Of a stretch of DNA of 64,000 nt, positions 9,984 to 19,448 are shown piece after piece. The notes beneath the pieces are model-generated. The model did not search any database, was not told where the DNA came from, and was given only the letters and a program-made list of their open reading frames with translations. The stretch is taken from assembly GCA_052033935.1 (NCBI GenBank), contig JBPOJE010000011.1, forward strand, positions 124,001 to 188,000, given 5' to 3'. The stretch's first letter is position 1. Every line of letters begins with the position of its first letter. The stretch is from JAGVUD01 sp052033935. GTDB lineage: Bacteria > Armatimonadota > UBA5829 > DSUL01. Position numbers and translations under genes: made by a program.

Positions 9984-11489
9984 GTGATTAGCGAACACCC
10001 AGGCAACACAGTGAAAGTCAACCGCCTTCCCTACCGGATCAAACCCAATCCGGGCCGCGTCATCACCAGGCTCTTCGCCTGGCCCGAGGAGCACCGCAAC
10101 GTCCGGCGCATCGAGCGGATTCTGGCCCTGCCCGATGAGAAGGCCGCGGAAATGGCCGCCGATCTGCGCGAGGAGTATCGCGAGCACATTGCGGACATCG
10201 TGGAGACCTGGCAGGAGAACTACAGGGCCGTCCAGCACCTCGTGCCCCATGCCAGCCTGCCGTTGCCCGAACACCTCCGGATGCTCATCGGCGCGTTCTT
10301 CACGTCGGAGTACGCCATCGAGTCGGCGGCGCTGTTCAACCCGTCCATCGTGCGGGCGCACGACCAGAGCGGCGCCCCGCCGGGCACGACGCGCTTTCTG
10401 ATGAGCTTCCGGGCGACCGGCGAAGGCCATCTCTCGTCCGTGGTGTTCCGGAGCGGCGCCATTGACCGCGACAACAACATCACCTTCGAGAAGCAGCCGC
10501 GCAACCGCAGTCCGCTGCAGGCAGTGGAAGACGCCGCGTTCAACACCCGCCAGTTCCGGCGCGTGCTGGTGGACATTGGCGCGCACGATCCCTTCCAGCA
10601 GATGGTGCTGAGGGAACTCGGGGATCAGTTCACTCTGTCGGAGCTGAACGCCGCTCTCGATGACGCGATGAACATCCACCCTCTTCCCATCGCCTGGGAG
10701 GAGAGCGCGGCGACCATGCTCACCCTGGCAAGGTCCGATTACCGCCTCGAGATTCCAGAAGGAATGGACCCGTCGGAGATCGTGATCTTCCCGCGCTCCG
10801 AGAACGAGCGCCGGGGCATCGAGGATCTGCGGCTGGTGCAGTTTGTGGACGAAGACAACTCCCAGATCCTTTACGGCACCTACACCGCGTTCAACGGCAC
10901 GGCGGTCTTCCCCACGCTCATGGAGATGAGAGACACGCACGCGATCGCGGTGCACACGATGCGCGGGCAGTATGCGCTGAACAAGGGCATGGCGCTGTTC
11001 CCGCGCAAGATCAACGGGCGCTACGTGATGAGCGGGCGGCTGGACGGTGAGAGCCTCTACATTCTGGAGTCGGACAACGTCCTTGTCTGGAACGAGGGGC
11101 GCATCGCTCAGGAGCCCGAGTACGCTTGGGAGCTGTCGCTGATGGGCAACTGCGGATCGCCCATCGAGACGGAAGAGGGGTGGCTGCTGCTGACGCACGG
11201 CGTGGGGCCGATGAGGCAGTACTGCATCAGCGCGATGCTGCTCGATCTGGAAGACCCAGCGCGCATGATCGGGCGGTTGAGCGAACCCTTGATTGTGCCC
11301 ACGGGCGACGAGCGGATCGGCTATGTTCCAAACGTCGTGTACACCTGCGGGGCGATGCTTCACAACGAGTGGCTGCTGATACCCTATGCCGTCAGCGACA
11401 GCCTGACAACCTTTGCCACGGTGGACTTCCGGGAGCTTCTGGAAGCCCTGAAGGCGGGCGGAAGGAAGCTCGCCGGCAGTTCCGCATAA
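9984..11489 (+). CDS. Glycoside hydrolase family 130 (mannoside phosphorylase-like)
   Basis: A 501-residue five-bladed propeller enzyme of GH130. The family phosphorolyses or hydrolyses beta-mannosides, for example mannosyl-glucose or beta-1,2/1,4-mannooligosaccharides, releasing mannose-1-phosphate. Family landmarks are FNPSIV, LMSFRATGEGHLSSVVFRSG, GIEDLRLVQF, YTAFNG, KGMALFPRKINGRYVM, GNCGSPIETEEGWLLLTHGV, GYVPNVVYTCGA and IPYAVSDS. The N-terminal 100 residues are helical and longer than in the shortest GH130 enzymes, as seen in the long subfamily. No signal peptide, so cytoplasmic. The start is GTG 9984, with GGAG 12 bases upstream; GTG 10011 is an alternative. It is followed after 27 bp by KDPG aldolase, and the GH2 beta-mannosidase nearby points to mannoside use. 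Confidence 0.88.
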   Translation: MISEHPGNTVKVNRLPYRIKPNPGRVITRLFAWPEEHRNVRRIERILALPDEKAAEMAADLREEYREHIADIVETWQENYRAVQHLVPHASLPLPEHLRMLIGAFFTSEYAIESAALFNPSIVRAHDQSGAPPGTTRFLMSFRATGEGHLSSVVFRSGAIDRDNNITFEKQPRNRSPLQAVEDAAFNTRQFRRVLVDIGAHDPFQQMVLRELGDQFTLSELNAALDDAMNIHPLPIAWEESAATMLTLARSDYRLEIPEGMDPSEIVIFPRSENERRGIEDLRLVQFVDEDNSQILYGTYTAFNGTAVFPTLMEMRDTHAIAVHTMRGQYALNKGMALFPRKINGRYVMSGRLDGESLYILESDNVLVWNEGRIAQEPEYAWELSLMGNCGSPIETEEGWLLLTHGVGPMRQYCISAMLLDLEDPARMIGRLSEPLIVPTGDERIGYVPNVVYTCGAMLHNEWLLIPYAVSDSLTTFATVDFRELLEALKAGGRKLAGSSA

Positions 11490-11516
11490 CATATCGAAAG
11501 GGGACGCGAGAGATAG

Positions 11517-12167
11517 ATGACACACAGTAAGCGAGAGGTTCTGGACAGGCTCGAGGGGACGGGAGTTGTCGCGGTTATCCGGCTGAATGACGCGGGCGCG
11601 CTGATGGATGTCTCGCGCGCGCTGCTGGACGGCGGAGTGACCATGCTCGAGGTCACGATGACCGTGCCGGACGCCATCGAGATGATACGGGCGGCCTCGA
11701 AGGAGCTGCCCAAGGATGTGATACTGGGGGCAGGAACCGTGCTGGACGCAGTGACGGCGCGGCTGGCGATACTGGCGGGCGCGGAGTTCATCGTCGGCCC
11801 GTGCACGGACGCAGGCGTGATGCAGACCTGCCGCCTCTACGACAAAGCCGTGATGCCGGGAGCACTGACGTCCACCGAGATCGTGACGGCGTGGAAGGCG
11901 GGCGCGGACGTGGTCAAGGTCTTTCCCGGCACCGTGGGCACCCCCACCTACTTCAAGGACATTCGCGGCCCGCTGCCCCAGATCAAGCTGATGCCAACGG
12001 GCAACGTGGACCTGAACACCGCCCCGGAGTACATCCGCGCCGGCGCGGTGGCGGTTGGCGTGGGAGGCAAGCTGGTGGACGCAAAGGCGGTGAAGACCGG
12101 CGACTTCACTGCCATCACCGAGAACGCTCGCAGGTTCATCGAAGTGGTCGCCGAGGCAAGGCGCTGA
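11517..12167 (+). CDS. eda: 2-dehydro-3-deoxyphosphogluconate (KDPG) aldolase
   Basis: A 216-residue class I aldolase that splits 2-keto-3-deoxy-6-phosphogluconate (and often KDPGal) into pyruvate and glyceraldehyde-3-phosphate, the last step of Entner-Doudoroff and uronate catabolism. GVVAVIR opens the barrel; LEVTMT contains the catalytic Glu45; GAGTVLD and VKVFPG place the Schiff-base Lys134; GNVDL and GVGGKLVD form the phosphate site. Length is normal. An AAAGGGGACGCGAGAG stretch precedes the ATG. It is transcribed with GH130 27 bp upstream and is followed by a short GC hairpin. Confidence 0.95.
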   Translation: MTHSKREVLDRLEGTGVVAVIRLNDAGALMDVSRALLDGGVTMLEVTMTVPDAIEMIRAASKELPKDVILGAGTVLDAVTARLAILAGAEFIVGPCTDAGVMQTCRLYDKAVMPGALTSTEIVTAWKAGADVVKVFPGTVGTPTYFKDIRGPLPQIKLMPTGNVDLNTAPEYIRAGAVAVGVGGKLVDAKAVKTGDFTAITENARRFIEVVAEARR

Positions 12168-12172
12168 AGGCG

Positions 12173-12190
12173 GCAGCCCGTGCAGGCTGC
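12173..12190 (+). terminator. Short hairpin after KDPG aldolase
   Basis: Stem GCAGCC/GGCTGC with a six-base loop, five bases after the stop codon of the aldolase gene. There is no T-run, so it is at best a weak or Rho-assisted terminator. Confidence 0.35.
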
Positions 12191-12323
12191 TTAGCCAGTT
12201 AGCAGATAAGAGCAGAAGCCTGTGGTGTTTCGGGATGTCGCATCGTGCAGAACTGATGGATTGCGTGTATCCGAAATCCGAAACATCAAAAGAGAAAAGA
12301 GCAAAAGAGACAAAGGGCCAGAC

Positions 12324-12772
12324 CTAGCGGGCAAGACGGAACCCGAGGCCGAAGCTCCAGTAGCTGTAAGGGAAGCCGCTGCCGCGGCTGGCGCAGCGGC
12401 CGTCGTGGCGTCGCTGCTCCAGCTACCGCCGCGCAGGACCCGATAGCTACCGCTTGATGGCCCCGGAGGATCCGTGGAAGGACTCACAGATAACCGCTGC
12501 TGTACCAGTCCGCAACCCACTCCCAAACGTTGCCAGCCATGTCCTGACAACCATACGGACTCGCACCCGAAGGATAACTCCCCACAGGAGCCGTCTGAAA
12601 CCTCTGGTAATAACCGCCTCCCGCCGCGGAGTTGTGGTCATACCAGTTGTTGCACTTCTCCGCGTCCCACACGTTCCCCCAGGGCCACACGTTCGGATAG
12701 CTGCCAGTCCCGCGCGCAGCCTTCTCCCACTGCGCCTCCGTCGGCAGATGTCCACCCGCCCGCGCTCAGGCC
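12324..12772 (-). pseudogene. Remnant of FGE/SUMF1-fold (C-type-lectin-like) protein, C-terminal part
   Basis: Read on the minus strand, bases 12760-12484 encode HLPTEAQWEKAARG, VWPWGNVWDAEKCNN, APVGSYPSG, YGCQDMAGNVWEW and VADWYSSGYL, the diagnostic core of formylglycine-generating-enzyme-fold proteins. A stop is then reached, and the continuation SGSYRVLRGGSWSSD lies one frame over. A second shift near 12395 leads to RCASRGSGFPYSYW and GLGFRLAR, the canonical C-terminus, ending in TAG at 12324. Both shifts are consistent with single-base deletions. The N-terminal third of the domain is missing: the fragment begins directly after the stop of the 1666-residue gene, so a rearrangement joined them. 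Between RVLRGGSW and GFRLAR nearly every codon ends in C and suits variation from AAC, as in variable regions of diversity-generating retroelements. Confidence 0.8.
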
Positions 12773-15700
12773 TCACGGGCCCGCGAACGTCAGCGTCCCC
12801 ATCAGGTCCCAGCCGTCGGCGAGGCCGCCGGTGTCCATCGTGTACATCCGGACGCCAAACGACCGGCCTGCCGCATCCGCCAACGGCGTCAGCGACCACC
12901 GGATCTCGAGCTGGTTGTCGGCCATCGCCGCGCTGCTGTTCGCGCAGTTGATCGCTACGAACCTGTTGCTGATGGTGTTCGCGCTGCCTGGCTCATAGCC
13001 GCCCAGCCAGGCGCTGTTCGCATCGTTCCTGAGATACATCTTGTTGGCCGGGCCGTCATAGCCGAAGTAGATCGGGTCGGAGCCTGTGCCAGACGCGTTC
13101 AACAGCAGGTAAGAGCTGGTGGCGGCTTTGCCGCGGGGCGCCAGGCAGGTGGCGGTGATCATCACTTCTTGCCCGGCCGGAACGCTGGTGTTGATCGGCA
13201 CGACGGACACGTTGAGATCTGGCACACCGATGGTATAGATCTGGTCCCAGCCGTCGGCAAGCGACGCGCTGTCGAGGACATACATCCACGACTTCAGGGT
13301 CCTGCCCATTACCGGCGCCTTCGGTTCGAGCATCCACCTGACGCTGAGGTTGCCGCCATTCCTGCCGATGGTTGTCTCGGCGCAGTAGAGCTTGCAGTAG
13401 CTGTTCTGAATCACCACATCCGATCCAGGCGCCGCTCCCCCAAGCCAGGCGGTATCCATGTCGTCGCGGAGATACAGCTTGTCGCCGTCCTCGTCGTACC
13501 ACAGCGAGATGCCGCGGAAGGACGAAAGAGCGGTGTTCAGCACCAGGTATGCGCCGCGGATATCCGAACTGCCGTCCGGGTCGGCATACGTCGCTGTCAG
13601 TGCCGTCTTCGCTCCGCCCAACAGGCTGTCTCCTGCGGAGGGTTCGAGGGAAACGTTTGCCGGCGGCCCTCCGAAGCTGACCTCTCCCTTCTTCTCGAAA
13701 CCGGTGTTCTGGTTGGCGATGTCCGCGGCATAGAGCCAGATCGCCTGGTTCTGCCCGACCATCGGCGGCTTCATCTCCAGGCGCCACCCGATCGTGAGGG
13801 TGTCGCCGCTGCCGCTCACGGCCGTCTCGGAGCAGTGCAGCTTTACGCGAGAGTTCTCGATGGTATCGGTCGCGCCGGGCGCGCAGCCGCCAGACCAGGC
13901 TGTATTGGCGTCATTGCGCAGGTAGAGCTTGTTTGCGACGGCGTCATACCACGCGTAGGCCGCGCCAACGCCGGAGAGCGTGCTGTTGATGAGGATGTAC
14001 GAGGCCTTGATGTCGTCAAAGCCGTTCGGGTCCGTCTGCACCGTCGTGAACGTCACAAGCTGCGATGCCGGCAGTTTTCCGCTGTTCGGATCGAGGCTCA
14101 CGTTCGCCGGCGCCCCTCCGAAGCTGACCTCGCCTCTCTTCTCGAAGCCGGTGTACAGGTTTGCGGCATCAGACGCATAGAGCCAGGCCAGGCAACTGCG
14201 CCCGGCCATCGTCGGCTTCATCTCCAGGCGCCACCCGATCGTCAGGGCGTCGCCGCTGCCGCTCACGGCCGTCTCGGAGCAGTACAGTATTGCGCGCGAG
14301 TTTTCGACTGTGCCGGACGAGCCGGGCGCGTGGCCGCCAGACCAGGCTGTATTGGCGTCATTGCGCAGGTAGAGCTTGTTCGCGGCAGCGTCATACCGTG
14401 CATAGACTCCCCCGACGCCGGTGAGCGTGCTGTTGATGAGGAGGTAGGAGGCCTTGATATCGCGAAAGCCGTTCGGGTCCGACTGCACTGTCGTGAATGT
14501 CAACGGACGCGATGCCGGCAGTCTTCCGCTGTTCGGCTCGAGGCTCACGTTCACTGGAGGCAGCGACACTGCCCTGATCTCGCCCGCCAGGTTCCAGCCG
14601 TCCCCGAGGCCCGACCGATCCCCGGCATACAGCCACTCCTTCAGCGTCTTCCCGGCGGCCGCAGGCTTCAGCAGCAGGCTGCAGGCGATTGTCAGACGCT
14701 GGTTCTGGCCACTCACGGTTGTGCCGGCACAGAAGATTGTGCAGCGGCTGTTCTCGATGGTGTTGGCCGACCCCGGCGCGAAGCCGCCCAGCCAGACAGC
14801 GTTGTTATCGCTCCGCAGGTAGATCTTGTTCTCAAGCAGGTCGAACCGCAGGAATATGCCGTTGGCGCCTGACAGCACCGTGTTCAGCAGGATCCGGCAA
14901 TCTGCAATATCGGCGAACCCGTTGGGATCGTCGAAGGTCGCCTCGAACGTGTGTGGCGTCCCTGTCACGACCTGCCCCGAGGACGGAGTCAGCGTTCCTG
15001 TCTTCGGCGCCGCTTTGAGCGGTTCCAGGAGCCGAATCTCTTCGCTGACTCCCGTTTCACTCCAGGCTCCGGCGCCGTTGCGGCACCTGACATAGACGTA
15101 GCATATGCTGCCCGGAGCGAGATCAACAGCGTGCAAGGTTGCCGCGAGGCCGGATCCGGCCGATGTCCACGGCACGATGTAGCCGCTGCCGGGGTCTGCG
15201 GCGCTCGTTCCGAGAGCGTACAGCGACTCGGCAATACCCGACTCCGAGTCTCGCGTAGTCCACCTCGCTTTGATGTCGCTGCCGGTGACGTTCTGCTCCT
15301 GCTGGATGCTGATGGACGGCGTCGCCGGCGGCGTCACGTCTGGAATGATCCCGTCGCTGACGCTTGCCTGACTCCACTGCCCGGCGCCGTTCCGCGCCTT
15401 GACATAGAAGTAGTAAGCCTGTCCGGGCGCGAGGGTGACTGGCGAAGCAGTCACGGATGGCGTCGTGCCGGTGGACGTCCACGGCACCAGGAAGCCCGAT
15501 GCGGGCACTGTCGGCGATGTGCCGATCGCATACTGGTATTCCGCGATGCCCGATTGCGGGTCGGTCGAAGTCCAGCTCGCGTGCAGCGAAGTGAGGGAGG
15601 TCTGGAACAGCCCATCGTCGGCTACTGCCGGCGTGGTGGGCGGGGAAGCATCAACCGTGATGCCGTCGCTCGTGCCGGCGGCGCTCCACATTCCGGCGCC

Positions 15701-17773
15701 GTTTTGAGCCTTGACGTAGAAGTAATAGGTCTGGCCGCTCGTCAGCGAGAGGCCGGTGCGCGTCACGCTGGAGCTCGCGGACGTCCAGCCGACGATGTAG
15801 CCAGAGCCCGGGTCGCTCGCGCTGGCGCCGATCGCGTACTGGTACCCAGTGACGCCCGATTGAGGGTCGGTCGAAGACCAACTTGCGTGAAGCGATGTGG
15901 TGGACGCCTGATAGCCGCCGTCGTCCACAACCACGGGGGTTGCGGGGGGCGATGTGTCCACCATGATACCGTCGCTCACGCCCACGCTGCTCCAAAGTCC
16001 CGCGTTGTTCAGGCTCTTGACGTACACATAGTACGACTGCCCGTCCTTCAGTGAAAGTCCTGTCCGCGTGACCGAGCCGGCCGTGCCTGTCGAAGTCCAG
16101 CCGGCAAGATAGCCGGACCCGGGGTCGGAGGCGCTTGTTCCGATCGCGTAGCGGTACTCCGCTATGCCGCTCTCGCCATCTGACGAGGAAAACGTCGCGT
16201 GAATCTGCGTTCTGGACGTCTGCCAGGCGCCGTCATCAGTGACAGAAGGAGTGGTGGGCGGCGTGGTGTCTGTTGTGAATGTGCGCGTGGCCGGCGTCGG
16301 GTCCACGTTGCCCGCCGCGTCACGCGCGCGCACGCTGAACGTGTGCTGTCCGGATGATAGGCCGGTGTAAAGCGCTGAAGTGGCCGAACCGTATGCTGAC
16401 CATGCCCCACTGTCGAGTTGGGTGGCGTAAAGCAGCGAGGATGTAGCCGTGACGTCGTCGGAACCCGTGAAAGTGAAGGTGACGGACGACGTGGACAGAA
16501 GCGAGCCATTGGCGGGGCCGCTGGTTATCTGCGTGTCGGGCGGGACGGTCTCCGGTGGCAGAGGCACAAACTTGCAGATGCTGCCGCTGTTTGTATTCGC
16601 GACATAGACGGCGCCATACTGGTCCACTGCGATGCCCTCGGGCCTGAAGAGCTGGCCCGGCCCCGTTCCGGCCCCGCCAAACTCGGTGACGTATGCACCG
16701 TTTGTGGTGAACTTCTGCACGCGGCCGGAATAGCTCTCCACCGTATAGACATAGCCGCCTGAAAATGCCACTCCTTCAACATACGTGAACTGACCCGGGC
16801 CGGTGCCGGAGGTGCCCCAGTGCAGCACGTAGTCACCGTTGAGGTTCAGTTTCTGAACCCGGTAATTGCGGACGTCCGCCACGTAAATGTAGGAGCCGTC
16901 GCAGGCAAGGCCTGCCGGGTTCCTGTAGAGCCCACCCGTGCCGCCGTAGTCACCCCAGGTCGCGAGTGTGGTGCCCGAAGCATCGACCCTGACCAACCTG
17001 TGGTTGTGGTGATCGCTAACAACGACGCCACCTGAAGGATGAGGCGCAACACCCCAGAAACCAAAATCAGTATCGTGGACCAGGGTCCAGTTGTACCACT
17101 GTGTTATGAGTGTGCCTTGTGCGGAGAACTTCTGGATCGCAAAATCGTCCGTCACATAGACGTAGCCGCTGGCGTCCACTGCCACGCCGTATGGATAAGC
17201 GAAGAAGCAACCAAGGTAGGTGTCCCAAGCAGCCAGGAATCGGCCGGTCCTGTCGAACTTCTGGACGCGCTGACCCTCCGGATCGGTCACAAACACGTTA
17301 CCCGAGCGATCAACGGCGACCGAAAGGGGCACAACCATCTCGCCGTTGACCAGGCTACCCCCGAGGCTGTTGGCGGCGTCCGAGGTCTTCCACGACCGCT
17401 CAAGGATGTAGCCGCCGTTGCTGTCTGCCGGCACGACTTCAATGTTGGCGGTTGCCGTCAGTCCGCTGTAGCGTGCTGTCACGGCCTGTGGAAACGCGCC
17501 GACCGTGGTTCCGGCTGTGAACAGCCCCGATTGAGTGACGGTGCCCGCGCCAGCGGTTGCGGACCACGTTGCCTGTCCAACGGATACGGTCTCACCATCG
17601 GCGTTCAGCCCGAAGAGAGTCAGCCGCATCTGAAGCCCGGCCTGGAGACGCACAATGTCGGGAGTGATGTAGAGCTTCGCTAGCGCGGCGCAGCATCTGC
17701 ACGAACAGGCGAACAACAGCCCCACCAGTGCAAGCATCAGCAAGACAGTCCTACGAGAATCCTCGCGTATCAC
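12773..17773 (-). CDS. Giant exported protein: Big2-like, NHL propeller, FN3-like and five novel C-terminal repeats
   Basis: A 1666-residue exported protein from a GTG start at 17773, chosen because GAGGAG lies six bases upstream; the frame is open further up to 17938 without a better start. Signal peptide RRTVLLMLALVGLLFAC is first. An Ig-like Big2 domain (about 35-115) follows. A six-bladed NHL propeller comes next (about 120-430; FVTDPEGQRVQKFD, YVADVRNYRVQKLN, IAVDQYGAVYVANT), then an Ig-like segment. About four FN3-like repeats of roughly 100 residues come after that (YRYAIGTSASDPGSGY, TYYFYVKAQNGAG). The end is five tandem repeats of about 120 residues containing DPNGF-DI, LNS-LSGV, NKLYLRNDANTAWSGG, PG-ENSR and TAVSGSGD. 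No catalytic motif is seen. It probably binds ligands or builds a surface structure. It is 31 bp behind a pseudopilin gene, suggesting shared export. Confidence 0.85.
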   Translation of the reverse strand: MIREDSRRTVLLMLALVGLLFACSCRCCAALAKLYITPDIVRLQAGLQMRLTLFGLNADGETVSVGQATWSATAGAGTVTQSGLFTAGTTVGAFPQAVTARYSGLTATANIEVVPADSNGGYILERSWKTSDAANSLGGSLVNGEMVVPLSVAVDRSGNVFVTDPEGQRVQKFDRTGRFLAAWDTYLGCFFAYPYGVAVDASGYVYVTDDFAIQKFSAQGTLITQWYNWTLVHDTDFGFWGVAPHPSGGVVVSDHHNHRLVRVDASGTTLATWGDYGGTGGLYRNPAGLACDGSYIYVADVRNYRVQKLNLNGDYVLHWGTSGTGPGQFTYVEGVAFSGGYVYTVESYSGRVQKFTTNGAYVTEFGGAGTGPGQLFRPEGIAVDQYGAVYVANTNSGSICKFVPLPPETVPPDTQITSGPANGSLLSTSSVTFTFTGSDDVTATSSLLYATQLDSGAWSAYGSATSALYTGLSSGQHTFSVRARDAAGNVDPTPATRTFTTDTTPPTTPSVTDDGAWQTSRTQIHATFSSSDGESGIAEYRYAIGTSASDPGSGYLAGWTSTGTAGSVTRTGLSLKDGQSYYVYVKSLNNAGLWSSVGVSDGIMVDTSPPATPVVVDDGGYQASTTSLHASWSSTDPQSGVTGYQYAIGASASDPGSGYIVGWTSASSSVTRTGLSLTSGQTYYFYVKAQNGAGMWSAAGTSDGITVDASPPTTPAVADDGLFQTSLTSLHASWTSTDPQSGIAEYQYAIGTSPTVPASGFLVPWTSTGTTPSVTASPVTLAPGQAYYFYVKARNGAGQWSQASVSDGIIPDVTPPATPSISIQQEQNVTGSDIKARWTTRDSESGIAESLYALGTSAADPGSGYIVPWTSAGSGLAATLHAVDLAPGSICYVYVRCRNGAGAWSETGVSEEIRLLEPLKAAPKTGTLTPSSGQVVTGTPHTFEATFDDPNGFADIADCRILLNTVLSGANGIFLRFDLLENKIYLRSDNNAVWLGGFAPGSANTIENSRCTIFCAGTTVSGQNQRLTIACSLLLKPAAAGKTLKEWLYAGDRSGLGDGWNLAGEIRAVSLPPVNVSLEPNSGRLPASRPLTFTTVQSDPNGFRDIKASYLLINSTLTGVGGVYARYDAAANKLYLRNDANTAWSGGHAPGSSGTVENSRAILYCSETAVSGSGDALTIGWRLEMKPTMAGRSCLAWLYASDAANLYTGFEKRGEVSFGGAPANVSLDPNSGKLPASQLVTFTTVQTDPNGFDDIKASYILINSTLSGVGAAYAWYDAVANKLYLRNDANTAWSGGCAPGATDTIENSRVKLHCSETAVSGSGDTLTIGWRLEMKPPMVGQNQAIWLYAADIANQNTGFEKKGEVSFGGPPANVSLEPSAGDSLLGGAKTALTATYADPDGSSDIRGAYLVLNTALSSFRGISLWYDEDGDKLYLRDDMDTAWLGGAAPGSDVVIQNSYCKLYCAETTIGRNGGNLSVRWMLEPKAPVMGRTLKSWMYVLDSASLADGWDQIYTIGVPDLNVSVVPINTSVPAGQEVMITATCLAPRGKAATSSYLLLNASGTGSDPIYFGYDGPANKMYLRNDANSAWLGGYEPGSANTISNRFVAINCANSSAAMADNQLEIRWSLTPLADAAGRSFGVRMYTMDTGGLADGWDLMGTLTFAGP

Positions 17774-17804
17774 AGCCAACTCCTCGGTCACGGTTCTACA
17801 GCCT

Positions 17805-18578
17805 CTAGTAGCCGCTGTGGCTATAGACCCTGGGGTCAACGTAGTCCGTGACGCCCGGATGGAATGCGGCCTTTGCCGTGTCGTAGTTGAAGTACATCGG
17901 AGCGCCAGTACGCCGCGAAGCTTGACCCGATTGCTCATCCGTCTTCGAGGGGTATGCCTTTGGTCCGTTGCGAACTATCAGACGCTGGACGTGGCCATCA
18001 AGGCAGACTGCGTTGATGAGCGACTGCTCCCTGATGCCTCTGGCGCCTCCATAGTGCCAGGCCGAATGCTCGTAGAACACAATCTGCTCTGAAGGACAGC
18101 AAAACTGGGTAGCGCTACGGACACCAAGGGTTCGCCACGCCTGGTCTATGGCAGCAACCCACCAGTACGAGAGGGTTGTTTGCAGCACATCCGAAGGACA
18201 GTAGACACGGCTCTCCCACAGGGAGATGTAAGGCAGCAGGATCTGCCCCCAGCTCACAGGTTTCGTCCCCGTGGGCGGCGCACCCGTGAAAGTCGCCGTA
18301 AGGAATTTCGTGATCTCCTGCTCAGTTGGCGCACTCCCGGTGGCACACACCACGGAACTCGGCAACGTGTCGTTGTTGTCGTCCAAGTACATCATTAGTG
18401 CTTGTGCCACCCCTTTCAGGTTGTTAGCGCACGACGACTCTCGTGCCCTCTCTTGGGCGCGATTGAACACCGGGTAAAGATACGCGGTCTCGGCGGCCAC
18501 AATGAGGAACAGGCTGACAGCCTGTGCAATTGTGACGACGCCCCACCACCTTCTCAATAGCAATGCAAGTCGTTTCAC
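17805..18578 (-). CDS. Pseudopilin-like protein with degenerate prepilin motif
   Basis: A 257-residue protein resembling H-X9-DG-type pseudopilins: one N-terminal membrane helix (VVTIAQAVSLFLIVAAETAYL), then FNRAQERARESSCANNLKGV and ALMMYLDDNNDTLP, the conserved helix and YxxDNxxxxP block. It ends with a C-terminal domain containing a NAVCLDGHVQRL segment equivalent to the family's ADGHV. The usual peptidase recognition sequence G-FTLIE is absent and replaced by WGVVTIAQ, so processing by a prepilin peptidase is doubtful. GTG at 18578 is preceded by GGGAGG with eight bases spacing; the longer open frame to 18701 is rejected. It is the first gene of a pair with the giant NHL protein 31 bp downstream, so it may act as its dedicated minor pseudopilin or anchor. 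Confidence 0.75.
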   Translation of the reverse strand: MKRLALLLRRWWGVVTIAQAVSLFLIVAAETAYLYPVFNRAQERARESSCANNLKGVAQALMMYLDDNNDTLPSSVVCATGSAPTEQEITKFLTATFTGAPPTGTKPVSWGQILLPYISLWESRVYCPSDVLQTTLSYWWVAAIDQAWRTLGVRSATQFCCPSEQIVFYEHSAWHYGGARGIREQSLINAVCLDGHVQRLIVRNGPKAYPSKTDEQSGQASRRTGAPMYFNYDTAKAAFHPGVTDYVDPRVYSHSGY

Positions 18579-18820
18579 AACTGATGCCTCCCAAAGGTCC
18601 CGGTCAACGGTGCAGCGCGGGAACGGTGTCAAGTATAGCACCACCCGCCCGCTGGGACAATGGGCGTGCCAATGGCTGTCGGGCCAAAGTAGAAATGTCA
18701 CATGCCGTCCAATGTAAGAATGTCACATTCGTGAGTCTCTTGAGTCTGGCATCCAGTGGCCTTCCCCTGTTTTTGTGGACACGCAAGCACTCGGCTAGCT
18801 TCGACCTCCAAGCCGCCCGC

Positions 18821-19291
18821 CTACTCCACCCTCTGTATATCCGCCTGGCTGCGCGGCCAGATCACTGGCAGGTAGAGCGTCTCGTAGATCATCTCGCCCG
18901 TGTAGCCGCTCTCGGTCGCTGTAACCATGGCCTTGTACTGCGTCCCGTACGCTCCCCGGATGTCCGCCCCGGCGTCCCATACGATGTGCTTGCCCGTGCC
19001 CGGGGCCACGTTCTGCCCGACGTCGCCGGTGAGGGCAGTGGGGATGATGCTCCAGGTCGCGCCGCCGTCGCTGGAGATCTTGACTTCCACGAGAAGCCGG
19101 GCGGAATCCGGGTCGGTGAGGTTGTAGGTGATGTCCACGAGCCGGGACTGCCCCGGCCGCTGCGCCGCGGTGATGTTGGTGACGGCCGGCGCCACAGCGC
19201 CAGCCACAGAGGCGGTCACGAAAGCCAGAACGATGGATCCGGCCATCGTCAGTCTCGCGGACCGGCACGCTGTCGTGGTTGCGATTGACAC
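18821..19291 (-). CDS. Exported single-domain protein related to the N-terminal domain of FGE-fold proteins
   Basis: A 156-residue exported protein, GTG start at 19291 with GGGAGG four bases upstream. Signal peptide TMAGSIVLAFVTASVAGAVA is followed by an Ig-like domain: VTNITAAQRPGQSRLVDITY, SSDGGATWSIIPTALTGDVG, PGTGKHIVWDAGADIRG. I recognise this domain as the one that usually stands in front of an FGE/SUMF1-fold domain in exported proteins of Armatimonadota and Verrucomicrobia. Here the protein ends without the FGE domain, and an FGE fragment lacking its N-terminus lies 2.0 kb further on in the opposite strand. It is probably either a stand-alone version or the severed N-terminal half of a rearranged gene. 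Confidence 0.7.
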   Translation of the reverse strand: MSIATTTACRSARLTMAGSIVLAFVTASVAGAVAPAVTNITAAQRPGQSRLVDITYNLTDPDSARLLVEVKISSDGGATWSIIPTALTGDVGQNVAPGTGKHIVWDAGADIRGAYGTQYKAMVTATESGYTGEMIYETLYLPVIWPRSQADIQRVE

Positions 19292-19448
19292 GTTCCCTCC
19301 CGTATGCACAGAGCACGCGACGCGCATTGAACGCACGCCGTCATACTCCATACAACAACACTTCGGCCGCCCGGTCAAGGGCATATGGCGCGAGCCTCTG
19401 CATGCGGCTGGGGTTCTCGCGCCGCATCTCGCTCACCGCGCCGCTCGC

